Source: Erigeron canadensis
Taxonomy: Eukaryota > Streptophyta > Magnoliopsida > Asterales > Asteraceae
NCBI RefSeq assembly: GCF_010389155.1
Contig: NC_057761.1
Location: 12,836,501 to 12,900,500 of the forward strand
Reading direction: 5' to 3'
DNA length: 64,000 nt
Shown here: positions 1-10,944 of the stretch, piece after piece
Layout of the letters: every line of letters starts with the position of its first letter
How positions within the stretch are numbered: position 1 is the first letter of the stretch
Program-made: the position numbers and the translations under genes
Notes under the pieces: generated by a model
Databases searched by the model: none
What the model saw: the letters and a program-made list of their open reading frames with translations, nothing else
What the model was told of the DNA's origin: nothing

Positions 1-1317
1 GTAATGAATTGATCTAGTCCTTAAATTTTGTGAAAGATCTAGCATTACTATAGGATTTGTTCAAAATATAGGCAAAAACCTCTACAACTCATGAGCATAA
101 AAGTTAAATGTGATATTGTTTATACAAATGAAATGAATGAAAATTAAGGGGCTAATGTGGTCTTTGAGATTCGGACAAGTATGTCATCGGGGTGTGTTTG
201 TATACCTAACCTACCTAAAGCTTTCAACTTGGGATAGGTTGTCAGAAAGTTCGCTACATGGGTCTCATAGAAAATCACGGGTTCCTTATAAATAATGAAA
301 TGCAAAAGCAAATAAGTTAAATCACAAAGTAATTAAATTCAGTTATCTAAAAAGTGTCTCATGATTTGTTTAAGGGTGTTTTTGAATATATATGGAATAT
401 TTGTTATCTTAGTGCTTGTATCGATTACGGAAGAATATCTGAATGTGGGTCACATAAGTTCGCAAACTATTCAATGGCATATTAGGCTACTCGGGTTACA
501 TGGTGACTGTCCTTGGCCAGGGTATGTCGAAAGTGTCACAACTCAAAAGAAACTGGAAGTACCGAGTGTTTAAGAGGACAAATATACCGGTAATCGTGGT
601 TGGATCACTGTTCATAACTAATAATAAGAGAATTATTTCTCAGTTGCAGACTTATATAAATTCTAATCTGATCTAATCTGCAGAAACTTAAGATTTCTTG
701 TAAATAAATAAAGTAGTTTAGTTTTTTTTTTAATTTTATTTTGTTTTGTTTTCGTTTTTATTTTTGTAATAAGTGTCTGTTTGTGTCTCAAACTAGTTCT
801 TATTGCACGAGAGATTTGATAAGCATTAACAGTTATAATTATTAGTAAATTATATAGGTCTTGTTGCTTACGGTATAAATGTTTAAAAGATGGATTTTCT
901 AATTAATACATAAGTTGTTTAATGTAGAGAATGAAATGATTTTGAAAATTGAAAAGTCAAAACATTTTTGAATATGTTTCAAGTAAATTTTTGGAGATTT
1001 CAATTATTTTTGGTTGATAAGTATGCTTGACAAAGATTGAACTTGCCTTAGATCTTGTAATGATTGCTAGGTTAAGATTTTGATTTTTTGCATATTTATG
1101 ATATTTTTATTGTTTTTGATGCATTGATGAAGTTTGTTAAGTGTGCAGGTTACAGATAATAAACTTATTTTAAATGAAATTGGCATCAAAATTTCAGATT
1201 GTGATTGAAGGCAAAATTGTTTTCGCTTGCTTATAAGAATTGCATTGCGACGGACAATAAAAGGTGCTCAGAAATTACAAGAACTGTGCTACAAGGATGG
1301 ATTGCCTTGTATTTATT

Positions 1318-1440
1318 AACCTAAGACTTAGTGTGATAGGTTATAATTGTATTATCAGGATCACAACCTAAGATGTAATGTGATAGGTTATAATTGTATT
1401 ATCAAGATCATAACCTAAGATGTAATGTGATAGGTTGTTA
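1318..1440 (+). repeat. 47-bp tandem repeat, about 2.5 copies
   Basis: The units start with AACCTAAGA at 1318, 1365 and 1412, giving an exact 47-base period, and each contains TGTGATAGGTT. The unit ends form a short inverted pair (AACCTA and TAGGTT). Element A carries only about 1.5 units at 12540-12615, so copy number differs between the two relatives. Confidence 0.8.
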
Positions 1441-1774
1441 ATATGATATTTTGATGTATTGTAATGCATTATACATTAAATATGTTTTAATGTAAGTTTG
1501 CATTTGTTGAGTTAAACATCAATGAAGAAATGATCGATTTTATGTCAAGATAATAATGTAAGATTTATTTGATACATTATTGTGATGACAAGTTAGTACG
1601 GATGATTTATGATTACATATTTGAGTAGATACAAGTTTTTAGTAACGAGTATCTACAGGTTTATGTTTCTAGAATTTTCGTAATTTTTCCTTGTTTAGAA
1701 TTCTGGAAAATTTACGAAATTTGGCTAAGGAATGAAGCTTGTGTGAATAAAAATATGAAAATTCGAAGTCCTTC

Positions 1775-1864
1775 ATGCTGACGTCAGCATACCTCGCGCT
1801 GACGTCATCACGAAGCCCACGAACTGAGTGTTCGGCCAGGCCCATGAGGATTCGAATATAAATA
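1775..1864 (+). promoter_or_regulatory. Candidate internal promoter of A0 ORF3
   Basis: A 16-base perfect palindrome ATGCTGACGTCAGCAT lies at 1775-1790, followed by a second TGACGTCA at about 1799-1806 and a TATA box TATAAATA at 1857-1864. The LTR promoter of the same family has the same order: TGACGTCA palindromes, a block containing GCCCAC, then TATAAATAC. The element A copy conserves the layout at 12946-13034. TGACG motifs are bound by plant bZIP (TGA) factors. That this is a promoter is inference from architecture and conservation. No transcript evidence is available. Confidence 0.5.
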
Positions 1865-2008
1865 TGGGTTTTACCTTTTCATTAATTATCTTTAATAGAA
1901 AATTAACCCTAATTAATCACACGAATTACTTTCCTTCGTGCTACTATTCATCCGCCCCCTATTTTGATCGATTCCTTCTTTCTTCGTGTTATTCATCCCG
2001 ATTTGTTG

Positions 2009-2572
2009 GTATAATTCCAATCTAGGATGATTGATTGATGTTTTGACTATAAGAATTAACGATTACAAGTCGTTATAATGCCCAATTTTTGAATCTCCTT
2101 CGCGTGAACAGTAACTAGAACGAACCACGAATTAGATCTTCGAATTTTGATGATTTGGACTTAAAATTAGATTATCTGATGTTTAAACATGTTAAATTTA
2201 ACAAAAGTTTAAGTAAACAAGTATTAAATCAAGTTTAATTGAAGATAATTTTGTTTCGGTCGCTATTCACACGAAGAACACGAACCAATTTCGTGTTCAT
2301 GAAATTCGTTTCGATTTTGATTTCTGGGCATGTTATACATAAAACAAGTTCAAGATTCATGCTAAACAAGTTGTTTAATTTGATTTAACATGAATATGAA
2401 GATGTTTTAGTTCGAAAAATCTGGGTTTCCTTTGAAGTTCATGATGACGACGATGAGGATCTTCCTCATGATGACGTCATCACGACGCAGAAGACCAAAA
2501 CCCTAATTTTTGTTTTTTTTCCGTTTATTCTAATTTATGTTTTTCTTGTCATTTTTGTTTGTTTTTGTGCAG
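2009..2572 (+). other. Candidate leader intron upstream of ORF3 (A0)
   Basis: A donor-like TTG|GTATAATT at 2009 and an acceptor TTTTTGTGCAG ending at 2572 flank a T-rich, ORF-free stretch, and the ORF3 start codon follows two bases later at 2575. Element A keeps both sites (TTG|GTAATT at 13179 and TTTTTGTGCAG ending at 25178). Introns placed just before the start codon are common in plant genes. A GATGACGTCATC palindrome lies inside at 2470-2481. The splice sites are predicted by eye only. Confidence 0.45.
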
Positions 2573-2574
2573 GT

Positions 2575-3585
2575 ATGGCAGGACAAGGTGATAATGCTCG
2601 CGTGTTCGTGAAAGAGCACAATGCTACACTCGACCTTAGCATTACGCAGACGGGGTGCACACAAGAGTTTCACGGTGTTTTACAGTTTCTTGCACGATGT
2701 CGCATTCATTTTGCGTTGACCGAGAACCCTCCGTTGGTGATAAGTCTCATTCGGGAGTTTTGGAACTCAGCCCGAGCAGTGCAGATGAGTGATCATACGT
2801 ACATTCGCACTACTGTTGGAGGACGTTCTTTATCGTTCTCAGCTGGAGACTTGAGGACTATATTGAACTTAGGTGTTGATGACATGGAGCAAGGTCCGAC
2901 TGAGTTTTCTGAGGAATTATGCGACGGTGCTCTACGTCGTATGGGTTATACTGGTGACATTACCCACCATACTTTAGGAAGAATCTTCGAGGCAAATGGA
3001 AGCTTCTTGCTTACTATTTGTTGAGGTCCATTAGTCACCCGATTACGGGTCATGATCAGATGAACATCCCGAATGCTTCTCAGATGGTTGCTTTGGTGCT
3101 GAACAAGCCGTATAGCTTTTCTCGGTACATCTTTGATAATTTTGAAAAGCAATTGAGATCGTATGGAACTAACAAGAAATTCTTCTTATTTCCAACATTT
3201 GTGATGATAATCATTCGTCACTTTGCAGCTGATTTGCCATTTGACGGTCCTACGTTCAATTTAGGTCGTCTTACTCATGAGGCATTTGTTGAAAGTTTGA
3301 AGCATTTGTCGGGAAAAAATTTTCCGGTTGATGTTGATAATCCACCATTGTTCGGAAATTTGATCAATCCTAACTATGTTGCTCCTCGACAAGGTTGGGA
3401 AGATGAAGAACCCGTTGCTGTTGCTGCTGGTGATGATCAGGCTCAAGAAAATCCTGAAGAAGAGCGAGCTGATCAGTTTGAAGGACTCAATGATGTTCCT
3501 TTATATGCTGGAGATCTGGAGCATGATCCAGATATGGATGCTCTTATGGAGGATATTGATGATCCTACAAATCTTGTGCCACCAA
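2575..3585 (+). pseudogene. ORF3 of A0, N-terminal part
   Basis: The start ATG sits directly after the putative acceptor. The reading frame runs to 3024 and then continues in another frame from about 3018. Comparison with the A copy shows a one-base deletion near 2967. The N-terminal globular part has the string VISLIREFWNSAR and later FVMIIIRHFAADLPF, resembling an uncharacterised domain found next to copia elements in Asteraceae (from memory, not searched). It is followed by an acidic stretch rich in D and E. Element A interrupts the frame at 3585, and the gene continues from 29853. No function is known. It is not an env glycoprotein, as no signal peptide or membrane segment is visible. Confidence 0.7.
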
Positions 3586-4291
3586 TGTAGATGCAGATTC
3601 GTTGTGACAATCGCAACATAGATTTGATTATCGTTTATGTTTATAGGAACTTGTGTGTAATCATTTAAATAAGAACTTGTGTTGATATTTAATGATTACG
3701 TTTGAACTTCAATATTATATCTGTTTATATTTTGTATTGTGTTTGTGTGTTATATATTGTTTTGCAGGTACAAGAACATAGAATCAAGGTTTAAAAGTGT
3801 CGTAGAACACTTAAACAATGAATGGATGTTATGTACGAGCTAAACGAAGTAAAACAAAGAATCAAAGGGTCGAACCTCGTGCTGACATCATTAGCATGTA
3901 GGACTGGCAATAGCAATCAAAGGGTCGAACCTCGTGCTGACGTCAGCACGAGGCAGATCGATTGATTATTGTTTCGGGCCTAATCCTTCGATTAAGGCCT
4001 AAGCCCACACAACCCAATATGAATTAGTATAAATACAAGACCTAATCTACGAAATTAGGTTAATGATTTTCGAATCCTTGATAGTTATACACGAATTTCA
4101 GAGCTAAGGTTAATTGTTCCTTCCTGTGTTCTTCTACACGAACCACAACCCTTGTGCATCTCCTTGGGTTGATTAATTACTTATTAATTAACAAAAGGCA
4201 ATAGCAATCTAGTTATCTCAAGAGGATTCCGCACTCTTGACATAACAAATCGCGTCTTATTACAATCCACGCAACAATAGGGCACCTTACA
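3586..4291 (+). repeat. Element A 5' LTR
   Basis: It starts with TGTAGATGC and ends with CACCTTACA (TG...CA), and is followed after two bases by the primer-binding site. It is 706 bases long. The extra length against the 3' LTR comes from a local duplication near 3890-3930 that repeats the AATCAAAGGGTCGAACCTCGTG stretch. A splice-acceptor-like TTGTTTTGCAG|GTACAAG lies near 3757-3767. Confidence 0.92.
3930..4036 (+). promoter_or_regulatory. LTR promoter with 24-bp palindrome and TATA box
   Basis: Positions 3930-3953 form a perfect 24-base palindrome (half site CCTCGTGCTGAC) centred on TGACGTCA. A diverged copy, TGACATCATTAGC, lies upstream. TATAAATAC follows at 4028-4036, so transcription should begin near 4060. 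The 3' LTR has the same palindrome at 29486-29509, with an intact TGACGTCATCAGC upstream. Confidence 0.7.
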
Positions 4292-4293
4292 AG

Positions 4294-4305
4294 TGGTATC
4301 AGAGC
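4294..4305 (+). other. Primer-binding site (initiator tRNA-Met)
   Basis: TGGTATCAGAGC matches the 3' end of plant initiator tRNA-Met, the usual primer of Ty1/copia elements. It begins three bases after the end of the 5' LTR, which fixes that boundary and the plus orientation. Confidence 0.92.
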
Positions 4306-4544
4306 CCTAAGGTTGATTACCAGAAGGTTTAAGATCGTTTGATTAGCTATTGACTGCAATTTTCGTTCGAAATTCGTGTTAATTTGAAAATTCGTGCTCT
4401 TCTTCGTGTTACTTCGTGCATACGTCAGCACGAAGTGAACTTCGTGTTCGTGATCATGTCATCAGTTAACTTCGTGTTAACTTCGTGCCATGTCAGCGCG
4501 AACCACTCTTCATGACTTAGGTCGTGACTAGTGTTTCGTATACT

Positions 4545-4640
4545 TCGTACTTCGTGCCACGTGACTTCGTACTTCGTGCCACGTGCCTTTGTACTTCGTG
4601 CCACGTGACTTTGTACCTCGTGCCACGTGTCCTTCGTGCT
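4545..4640 (+). promoter_or_regulatory. Four G-boxes in 22-bp tandem repeats in the A leader
   Basis: CACGTG occurs at 4558, 4580, 4602 and 4624, always 22 bases apart, inside a tandem unit of the form TACTTCGTGCCACGTGACTT. It lies in the transcribed leader between the PBS and the gag start. CACGTG is the plant G-box, a target of bHLH and bZIP factors, and 22 bases is close to two helical turns. A role as a downstream enhancer is inference. Confidence 0.7.
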
Positions 4641-4688
4641 ATACGAACTAAGTAGTATTTCGTTTTACTTGAATTCAAAAGATTCGAA

Positions 4689-5441
4689 ATGACGACTTTA
4701 CCAGCTGCCGCAAACTCACCCAATGACCTACTTATCAGCCAGATGATCATGCACGATCATGAGGTTGGTCGGGGTAATACACCTCCAAAGCTTTTCCGTA
4801 TGGAAAATTATTGTATGTGGAAGAGACATTTTGAAGACTACATTCTTCTCACCGACATGGAAATGTGGCTAGTGATAACTCAAGGTTTTGATTGGCCTTC
4901 ATATGAGAAGAGCGGAGTGATCGGTAGGTATACGTATGCTGATATGCCTATTGAAGAACGTAAAAGATACGCTGTTGAGGGAAAGGCATTGTCTACTCTT
5001 ACTATGGCCTTACCTCAAGACAGTGTACATTTGTTTAAAAAGTACACTACTTCAAAGGATTTATGGGATGCTCTCGACAGATATTGTGAGGGCGATGTAA
5101 CTTTGAAAAAGAACCGTATCAAGCTTCTCAAGCGCCAGTATGAAGCTTTTAATGGACTGAAAGGGGAATCTCTTGACAAGATTATTATTCGATTCAGTCA
5201 TTTGACCACTGAGTTATCGTACTTTGAAGTTGTTTATCCTCAAACTGAGCTAGCTGATAAGTTTTTGGATTCACTGCCTAAGACATGGACTGATTACGTT
5301 CATCAACTTCAAGATGATCAGGAATACAGTACATGGGATTTTGAAAAGGTAGTCTCCAAGTTGAAGAACAGAGACATGAAGAGAAGGATTAAAAAATACT
5401 CACTCGGATTTTACACAAGATCCATCCTTATATCATGCTAA
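4689..5441 (+). pseudogene. gag: gag capsid region of element A
   Basis: The frame begins with ATG at 4689, 384 bases after the PBS, and gives 250 codons. It has the copia gag layout: an N-terminal segment with CMWKRHFEDYI (DUF4219 type, residues about 35-60), then a UBN2-like capsid domain with DLWDALDRYCEGD and SLPKTWTDYV (residues about 110-205). It should form the shell that packages element RNA. The frame ends early, about 60 codons before the zinc knuckle, so a frameshift separates capsid and nucleocapsid. Confidence 0.8.
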
Positions 5442-5962
5442 GTCTGTTCATTTAGCAAGTTCCAGCTCAGGAAACAATGCATTTCTAAGTGGTGCAGAAG
5501 CTACACCAATAGTAGATGCTGAAGGTATTGCTGGGTACGTTGCTTATGACAATACACATTCAAATGTCAAGAGCAATGTACAATCTTTTCATTCTATGCC
5601 AATGAGTATGAGTTCTGCAGAAGGAAGAATGAGTGTTTACTCAGCCTTTTGTAATGCTCATGAAGCATTTATTGGAGGAAAGATTACTGATCCTGCAGTG
5701 GCAGCTTGCTATGCTTACTATTAAGGTCAGAAGATTCACTCAGAGAATTGGGAGACCTATAGGTAATGGCACTAAAGGGTTTGACAAATCCAAGGTGAAA
5801 TGTTATAACTGCGATGGATTTGGTCATTTTGCAAGAGAGTGTCAACGACCTAAGAGGATTGATAATACCGTTGCTGGTCGTCAAAATTACAATCAAGGCG
5901 GTATTACTCCGAGTAATCATAAGACGCAAGCAATGATTACATATCCTGCTACTCCACAATAG
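5442..5962 (+). pseudogene. gag: gag nucleocapsid with first CCHC knuckle (A)
   Basis: An open stretch at 5633-5962 contains CYNCDGFGHFARECQRPKR, a complete CX2CX4HX4C zinc knuckle that would bind element RNA. It is out of frame with the capsid part. The stop at 5960-5962 lies in a Gln/Ser/Thr-rich tail. The bases 5442-5632 translate to a plausible linker only in a different frame. Confidence 0.7.
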
Positions 5963-6498
5963 CCAGTTTCGTCACCATTTTCAGAATCAAAGGTTGTTGT
6001 TGTTCAAAATCCAGATGGTACTTATCAATGGGATACACAATCTGATGATACCTCGAATCATGCCTACATGGTAGAATTATATGATGAGGTAGCTGCAACG
6101 ATTGATTATGTTGTGTACTCAAGTGAAGAAAGTGCATCTGAGATAGTACAGAAGAATATGTGTAATGTTGCTGAGACAGTTAGATCTGAGAGTGAACAAA
6201 TGACAGCAGTAAAAGCATCTGAAGAAAAGGAAGAGTCATCAAATCCTATTGATGACATTTCCATGTAGAGCATTGAAGAGCAGATGAAGAACTTCGTGAT
6301 ACCTGAAGGTATGACAACTGAAGACTTTGTTGCATACATGGGAGATTGCAAGGCTGCAGATCAGAAGGTATCTTGTTCTTTATCTTCTATAATTGACGTA
6401 TGTAAAATGGTGTCAGATTTAAAACAAGAAATATTGAAACTAAAAGAAATTCAACTATTTTAACTGCTGAAAATGTTATCCTTAAAAAGGAAAGTAAT
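5963..6498 (+). pseudogene. Decayed acidic gag linker (A)
   Basis: Short open pieces, for example 6068-6268, encode an acidic, Glu/Ser-rich segment with VYSSEESASEIVQK. They join the two zinc-knuckle modules of the gag region but are broken by several stops and frame changes. No catalytic motif is visible. I treat it as decayed gag rather than a separate gene. Confidence 0.45.
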
Positions 6499-6993
6499 GT
6501 GTCTAAAGATTCCGATTTACTTCTACAAGGTCACCAACAAACTGAATTACATTTTAATCCAGATGAACTAGTATACTACACATTGAAAGACTGTGATACA
6601 GTTTTCTATGATAAAGAAGTATCTATAAATAGGATTGAACCTAAATCAAGAATTGATAAAGTTTGGTGTGTGGAAAATAAAGAAGAATGGTTAGCTGAAC
6701 AAATTCCATATAAGGATAGACATTATGCTCCTTTTAAACCAATAACAAATATGGAAGAAGCAATACAGACGCTTGATACCATAAATGAAATAAAGGAGTA
6801 TGGTATACCAATCCCTGAAATAAAAAATGGTCAATCTAGAAAACAACAAGTAAAGAAATGCTATACTTGTCGTGAGAAATGCCATATAGCTATTGAATGT
6901 CCAAATAGGAAGGTCAAGAATCCTAAGAATGACAGTCAAGTCAAGTCAAAGGATGTTAGTGATATTCCTAATCCTAAGGGAAGGGTAAACTAG
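6499..6993 (+). pseudogene. gag: gag segment with second CCHC knuckle (A)
   Basis: This 164-codon open stretch has a charged N-terminal half and then CYTCREKCHIAIECPNRK near residues 133-150. That is a second intact CX2CX4HX4C zinc knuckle, about 1 kb after the first. Most copia gags have one knuckle. Whether this is an ancestral duplication or a fusion of two gag segments cannot be settled from one copy. Confidence 0.6.
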
Positions 6994-7019
6994 TTGAACA
7001 AGTAGCTTCACCAAAATTT

Positions 7020-7529
7020 ATGAGTGCATATAAAAGGGATTATTATGAGGAGTATGCAAAAAGACATCCTGATAATAAAAATGCACAGAATTATGTTAAG
7101 TTACTTAGAATTGTGTCATATGGAGAGTCTACTATTACAGATCAAAGGATTAATGTCAATAGATCTAAGACTCCTAAACGACAGGGACCTTCACAGAATA
7201 CTACTTCTAGTGTAAGTCCGAGTCATTCTCGTACACCTCAAAGGAGTAATTCACCTAGGAAGATGGCTCAACAAAATAGATCTCCTCCTGTTAGAATTAA
7301 TAGTTCGTCTAAATTCTATAATCGATTAGGGAGTCAACCTAGATTTGGTACTCACTCACCAAGGAATTCACCTCCTAAGACTCGTTTCACTTCACCTAAG
7401 AAACAGTCTGTGACACCATCTTCATCCAAGGCTCCATTACAGAGCGATGGATATTGGACCGAATTGATCATTAGAGATGACTTCTGCAAACCTAAACCTC
7501 AAAAGGTTTGGGTTCCCTTCAGAAACTAA
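7020..7529 (+). pseudogene. Ser/Pro/Arg-rich gag tail before protease (A)
   Basis: This 169-codon stretch is highly basic and low in complexity, with repeated SP, RT, SPR and SPK steps such as SRTPQRSNSPRKM, and ends in QKVWVPFRN. A WVP-type string just before protease is usual in SIRE-like copia gag-pol. The protease frame starts in an overlapping frame at about 7508, so a frame change separates gag and pol. The tail looks like an RS/SP-type disordered RNA-binding region (inference). Confidence 0.6.
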
Positions 7530-8095
7530 CCATCTTATCGTCTAATGTGCAGGGAGAACCAAGGAAGCCTATCAGTCTTTGGTATGTTGACAGTGGATGC
7601 TCTTGGCACATGACACGGGACAAGAATGTTTTGTCCAATTTTGAAGATGTAAATGGTTCATATGTTAGTTTCGCAGGTCCCAAGGGCGGCAACATCTCGA
7701 GCCAAGGTGATGTTGTCAATGGGAAGATTACGCTGGAGAAAGTCAATTATGTGGAACAGTTAGCACATAATTTACTAAGTGTTTCTTAGATTTGCGACAA
7801 AGGTAACACTGTCCATTTTAATGAGAAAGAAGCACTTATATTGAAACCAGGATATGTTATTCTTGAAGACTGGATCCTGCTAAAAGCTCCTAGAAAGAGA
7901 GACATCTATGGCCTTGTGTTAGGTGTTGATGATCCAAAGGAGTCTGTTTGCTTGTTATCGAAAGCAAACGAATCTGAATCTTTACTATGGCATAGAAGAA
8001 TGGGACATATCAATTTCCGAAAGATGAATGACATTGTCAAACATGGTTTGGTTGAAGGCGTTCCCATGAAACGGTTTGGGATGGAAGTGTACCTT
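7508..8095 (+). pseudogene. pol: pol: protease and integrase zinc domain (A)
   Basis: The protease has WYVDSGCSWHMT with the catalytic DSG, followed by the LLSVS string. An in-frame TAG at 7787-7789 breaks it. The A2 copy has CAG at this codon. The frame then continues through KPGYVILEDW and the integrase zinc-binding part (WHRRMGHINFRKM). At about 8086 a small deletion relative to A2 removes part of the zinc domain before VPCLKGKQ and shifts the frame. Confidence 0.85.
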
Positions 8096-10944
8096 GTCTG
8101 AAAGGTAAACAGCAAAAGTCTGCACATAAATCGAAACAAGAAAATTCTATTGCCAATCCTTTCGAGTTACTTCACATGGATTTATTTGGTCCAGTAAATG
8201 TAAGATGTATCGGTGGGATGTACTACTGTTTGGTGGTTACTGATGATTACTCGAGATTGTCACGGGTATTCTTTCTTAAATCGAAAGATGAAACTCCGCA
8301 GATTTTGATAAATTTCTTTGTCGAAACTGAAAACATTTATGGAGTTCGTGTTAAGAGAATTAGGAGTGACAACGGAACTGAAATCAAGAATAATGTGATG
8401 GATGTCTTTTGTTTGTCAAAGGGAATCCAACATCAATACAGTTCGCCGTATGAACCACAACAGAATGGAGTTGTTGAAACAAAGAATAGGACTCTAATCG
8501 AGACAGCCAGAACTATGCTTGCAGATTCAGGGCTTCCTACTATGTTTTGGGGGGAGGCAAGGAATACAGCTTGTCATATTTTAAATAGGGTTACTGTAGT
8601 TAAGCGTCATAATAAGACATGTTATGAGCTTCTACATAAGAAGAAACCAAATTTACAGAATGTTGAACCATTTGGTGTACCGTGTACTTTCTTGAAGTAT
8701 CTACCTCAGTCAAAGTTTGATTCAAAGGTTGAAGAGGGATTTCTCATGGGTTATAAACCGGGAACATCAATTCGACGGGTTTACAACAAACAGACCGGCA
8801 AAGTTGATTTGGGAACAAATGTAAAGATTGTCAGTCATAAGCCCGCTATTCATTTTGGAAGTGGCAAAAACTTCGATTACGATAGTGTGTTTAGTTCACT
8901 ACATAGTCCTGATTCTTATTCAGATCCTGAGAAAGTTGATGATGTGATTATTTTAAGAGATCACATGGATAATACTTCTATATCTCCGCCTACTCGAAAT
9001 GTCGATACTACTCCAACCAACGTTCAGTCTACTACTGATGTTGATGAAACTGGTAAGGACAAGAATAAGACACCTAATTCAGATTATAGTGAACCCGAGA
9101 ACACTATACCACCTACTCCATCGAAGGTTACACTGCCTGATGACGATCCTATTTCTGAAGAATCGGAAGATGATTTTAGCTCTCCTAAGTTTCAGATTAG
9201 AACAAATTTAGGAGAAAGTCTGAATGTTGATTCGGTTCCTCAATATCGAATTAATAAGGATCATCAAGTTGAAAATATTCTTGGTAATGCTACAGAACCT
9301 GTTCGAACTAGAAATCAGTTAAATAAGGAACTGACTAGTTTGTTCTGTGAAGTGAAAGACACTGGATTGATAACTGAGTGTTTATATTCTGGTTTCATTT
9401 CACAAGTGGAACCTAAGAATGTTAAGGCAGCACTTCAAGATCCATGTTGGGTTGAAGCTATGCAAGAAGAATTAGCTCAATTTGAAAAACTTGGAGTTTG
9501 GGAGTTAGTAGATGTGCCTAGAGGTAAAGAACCGATTGGAACTCGTTGGGTATATAAATGCAAACGAGATGACAAAGGGATCGTTACTAGAAATAAAGCA
9601 CGTTTGGTTGTTCAGGGGTTTGCACAACGAGAAGGATATGACTATAACGAAACTTTTGCACCAGTTGCTAGGATTGAAGCTATAAGGTTATTTTTAGCCT
9701 ATGCCAGTTTCAAAGGTATAAAGGTGTATCAGTTAGACGTTAAGAGCCCCTTCTTATACGGTGAAGTCAAAGAAGAAGTGTATGTTCACCAACCACCGGG
9801 GTTTGAAGATCCGAATTATCCAAGAAGAGCATATCGACTGGATAAGGCTCTTTATGGATTGCATCAAGCACCCAAAGTGTGGTATGAAAAGTTGTCAACG
9901 CATTTGTTGACATATGGATTTACAAGAGGATCGATAGACAACACATTGTTTATCAAGTGGAAGAAGCGAGATTATCTAATTGTACAAGTTTACGTCGATG
10001 ATATCATTTTTGGTTCATCTAATATAAAGATGTGCAAAGAGTTTGAAATGAGCATGAAAAATGTATTTGAAATGAGTGCTATGGGGGAACTCCAATTTTT
10101 CCTCAGACTACAAGTAGATCAAAGGAAAGATGGATTCTTTATTCACCAATCTAAGTATGTCGATGACATCTTGGAGAGGTTTCCAATGTTAGAGTCCAAG
10201 ACTTATGGTACTCCTATTCAGCAAAATCATGGTTTAGGGGTTCTTGATCCAAAAGATGAACTTGTGGATGCAACTTATTATCGTGCTATTATTGGCTCAT
10301 TGATGTATCTGACTGCTTCACGTCCAGATATTACGTTCGCTGTTTGTCTTTGCGCTAGATTTCAAGCTAGTCCGAAAGAGTCACATTTGACTGCAGCAAA
10401 ACGTATTCTACATTATCTTAAGGGAAACTAAGGGCTTGGTCTATGGTATCCAATGGGAGGAACGTTTGATTTTGTTGCATATACTGATTCGGACTTTGGC
10501 GGTTGTAACAATGATAGAAAGTCTACGACTGAAGGTTGTCAGTTGTTAGGAGGAAGATTAGTATCGTGGCAATGCAAGAAGCAGACATGTGTTGCTCAGT
10601 CTTCATGTGAGGCAGAGTATATGGCTGCTGGTAGCTGCTGTTCCCAGGTATTGTGGATTCAGCAACAACTTCGTGACTACGGTATGGATTTTCTTGATAC
10701 TCCTATCAGAATACACAATAAGTCAGCTATAGACATTACAAATAACCCTGTCTTGCATAAGGCCACCAAACATATTGATATTAGACATCATTTCTTGCGT
10801 GATTGTGCCCAAAAGAAGTTAATTCATTTGGAAAAGGTTATAACCGATGATAATTTAGCTGATCTGTATACCAAAGCATTTGATAAGACTCGATTTGAGA
10901 AATTAATTCTTCTTAATGGGATGAAGAATGTTGATTCATATTAA
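8089..10944 (+). pseudogene. pol: pol: integrase core, reverse transcriptase, RNase H (A)
   Basis: One frame runs to 10944 with a single TAA at 10429-10431. The integrase has HMDLFGPV, RSDNGTE and NGVVETKNRT, giving the D,D,E triad. Reverse transcriptase has DVKSPFLYG and the catalytic [10 protein letters not shown]. RNase H has YTDSDFGG and SCEAEY, but the usual catalytic Asp after the PIR string reads His (RIHNKSAID), whereas A2 has IDN. The nonsense codon and the Asp-to-His change suggest a dead enzyme. The tail HIDIRHHFLRD is typical of copia. Confidence 0.88.

Larger units (their letters stand above)
1..3585 (+). mobile_element. Element A0, left segment (SIRE-like copia, 3' region)
   Basis: This stretch is the region between pol and the 3' LTR of an older SIRE-like element whose gag-pol lies to the left of the window. 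Position 1 aligns with about 11286 in element A, and the two stay collinear through a noncoding spacer, a TATA region and the start of ORF3. A0 stops at 3585 because element A is inserted there, and it resumes at 29853. The 5-base target duplication ACCAA flanks A at 3581-3585 and 29848-29852. Positions 1-1317 hold no gene I can support, only spacer sequence shared with A and, in inverted form, with A2 at 59700-60480. Confidence 0.85.

Noticed and set aside
361..573. Small plus-strand ORF of 70 codons in the spacer
   Set aside because: The collinear copy in A does not keep the frame, and no motif is visible.
1..4291. A giant LTR (over 4 kb) containing ORF3
   Set aside because: The spacer and ORF3 occur on both sides of gag-pol, but the ACCAA duplication, the PPT at 29151 and the TG...CA ends show true LTRs of about 0.7 kb. 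The left copy belongs to A0.
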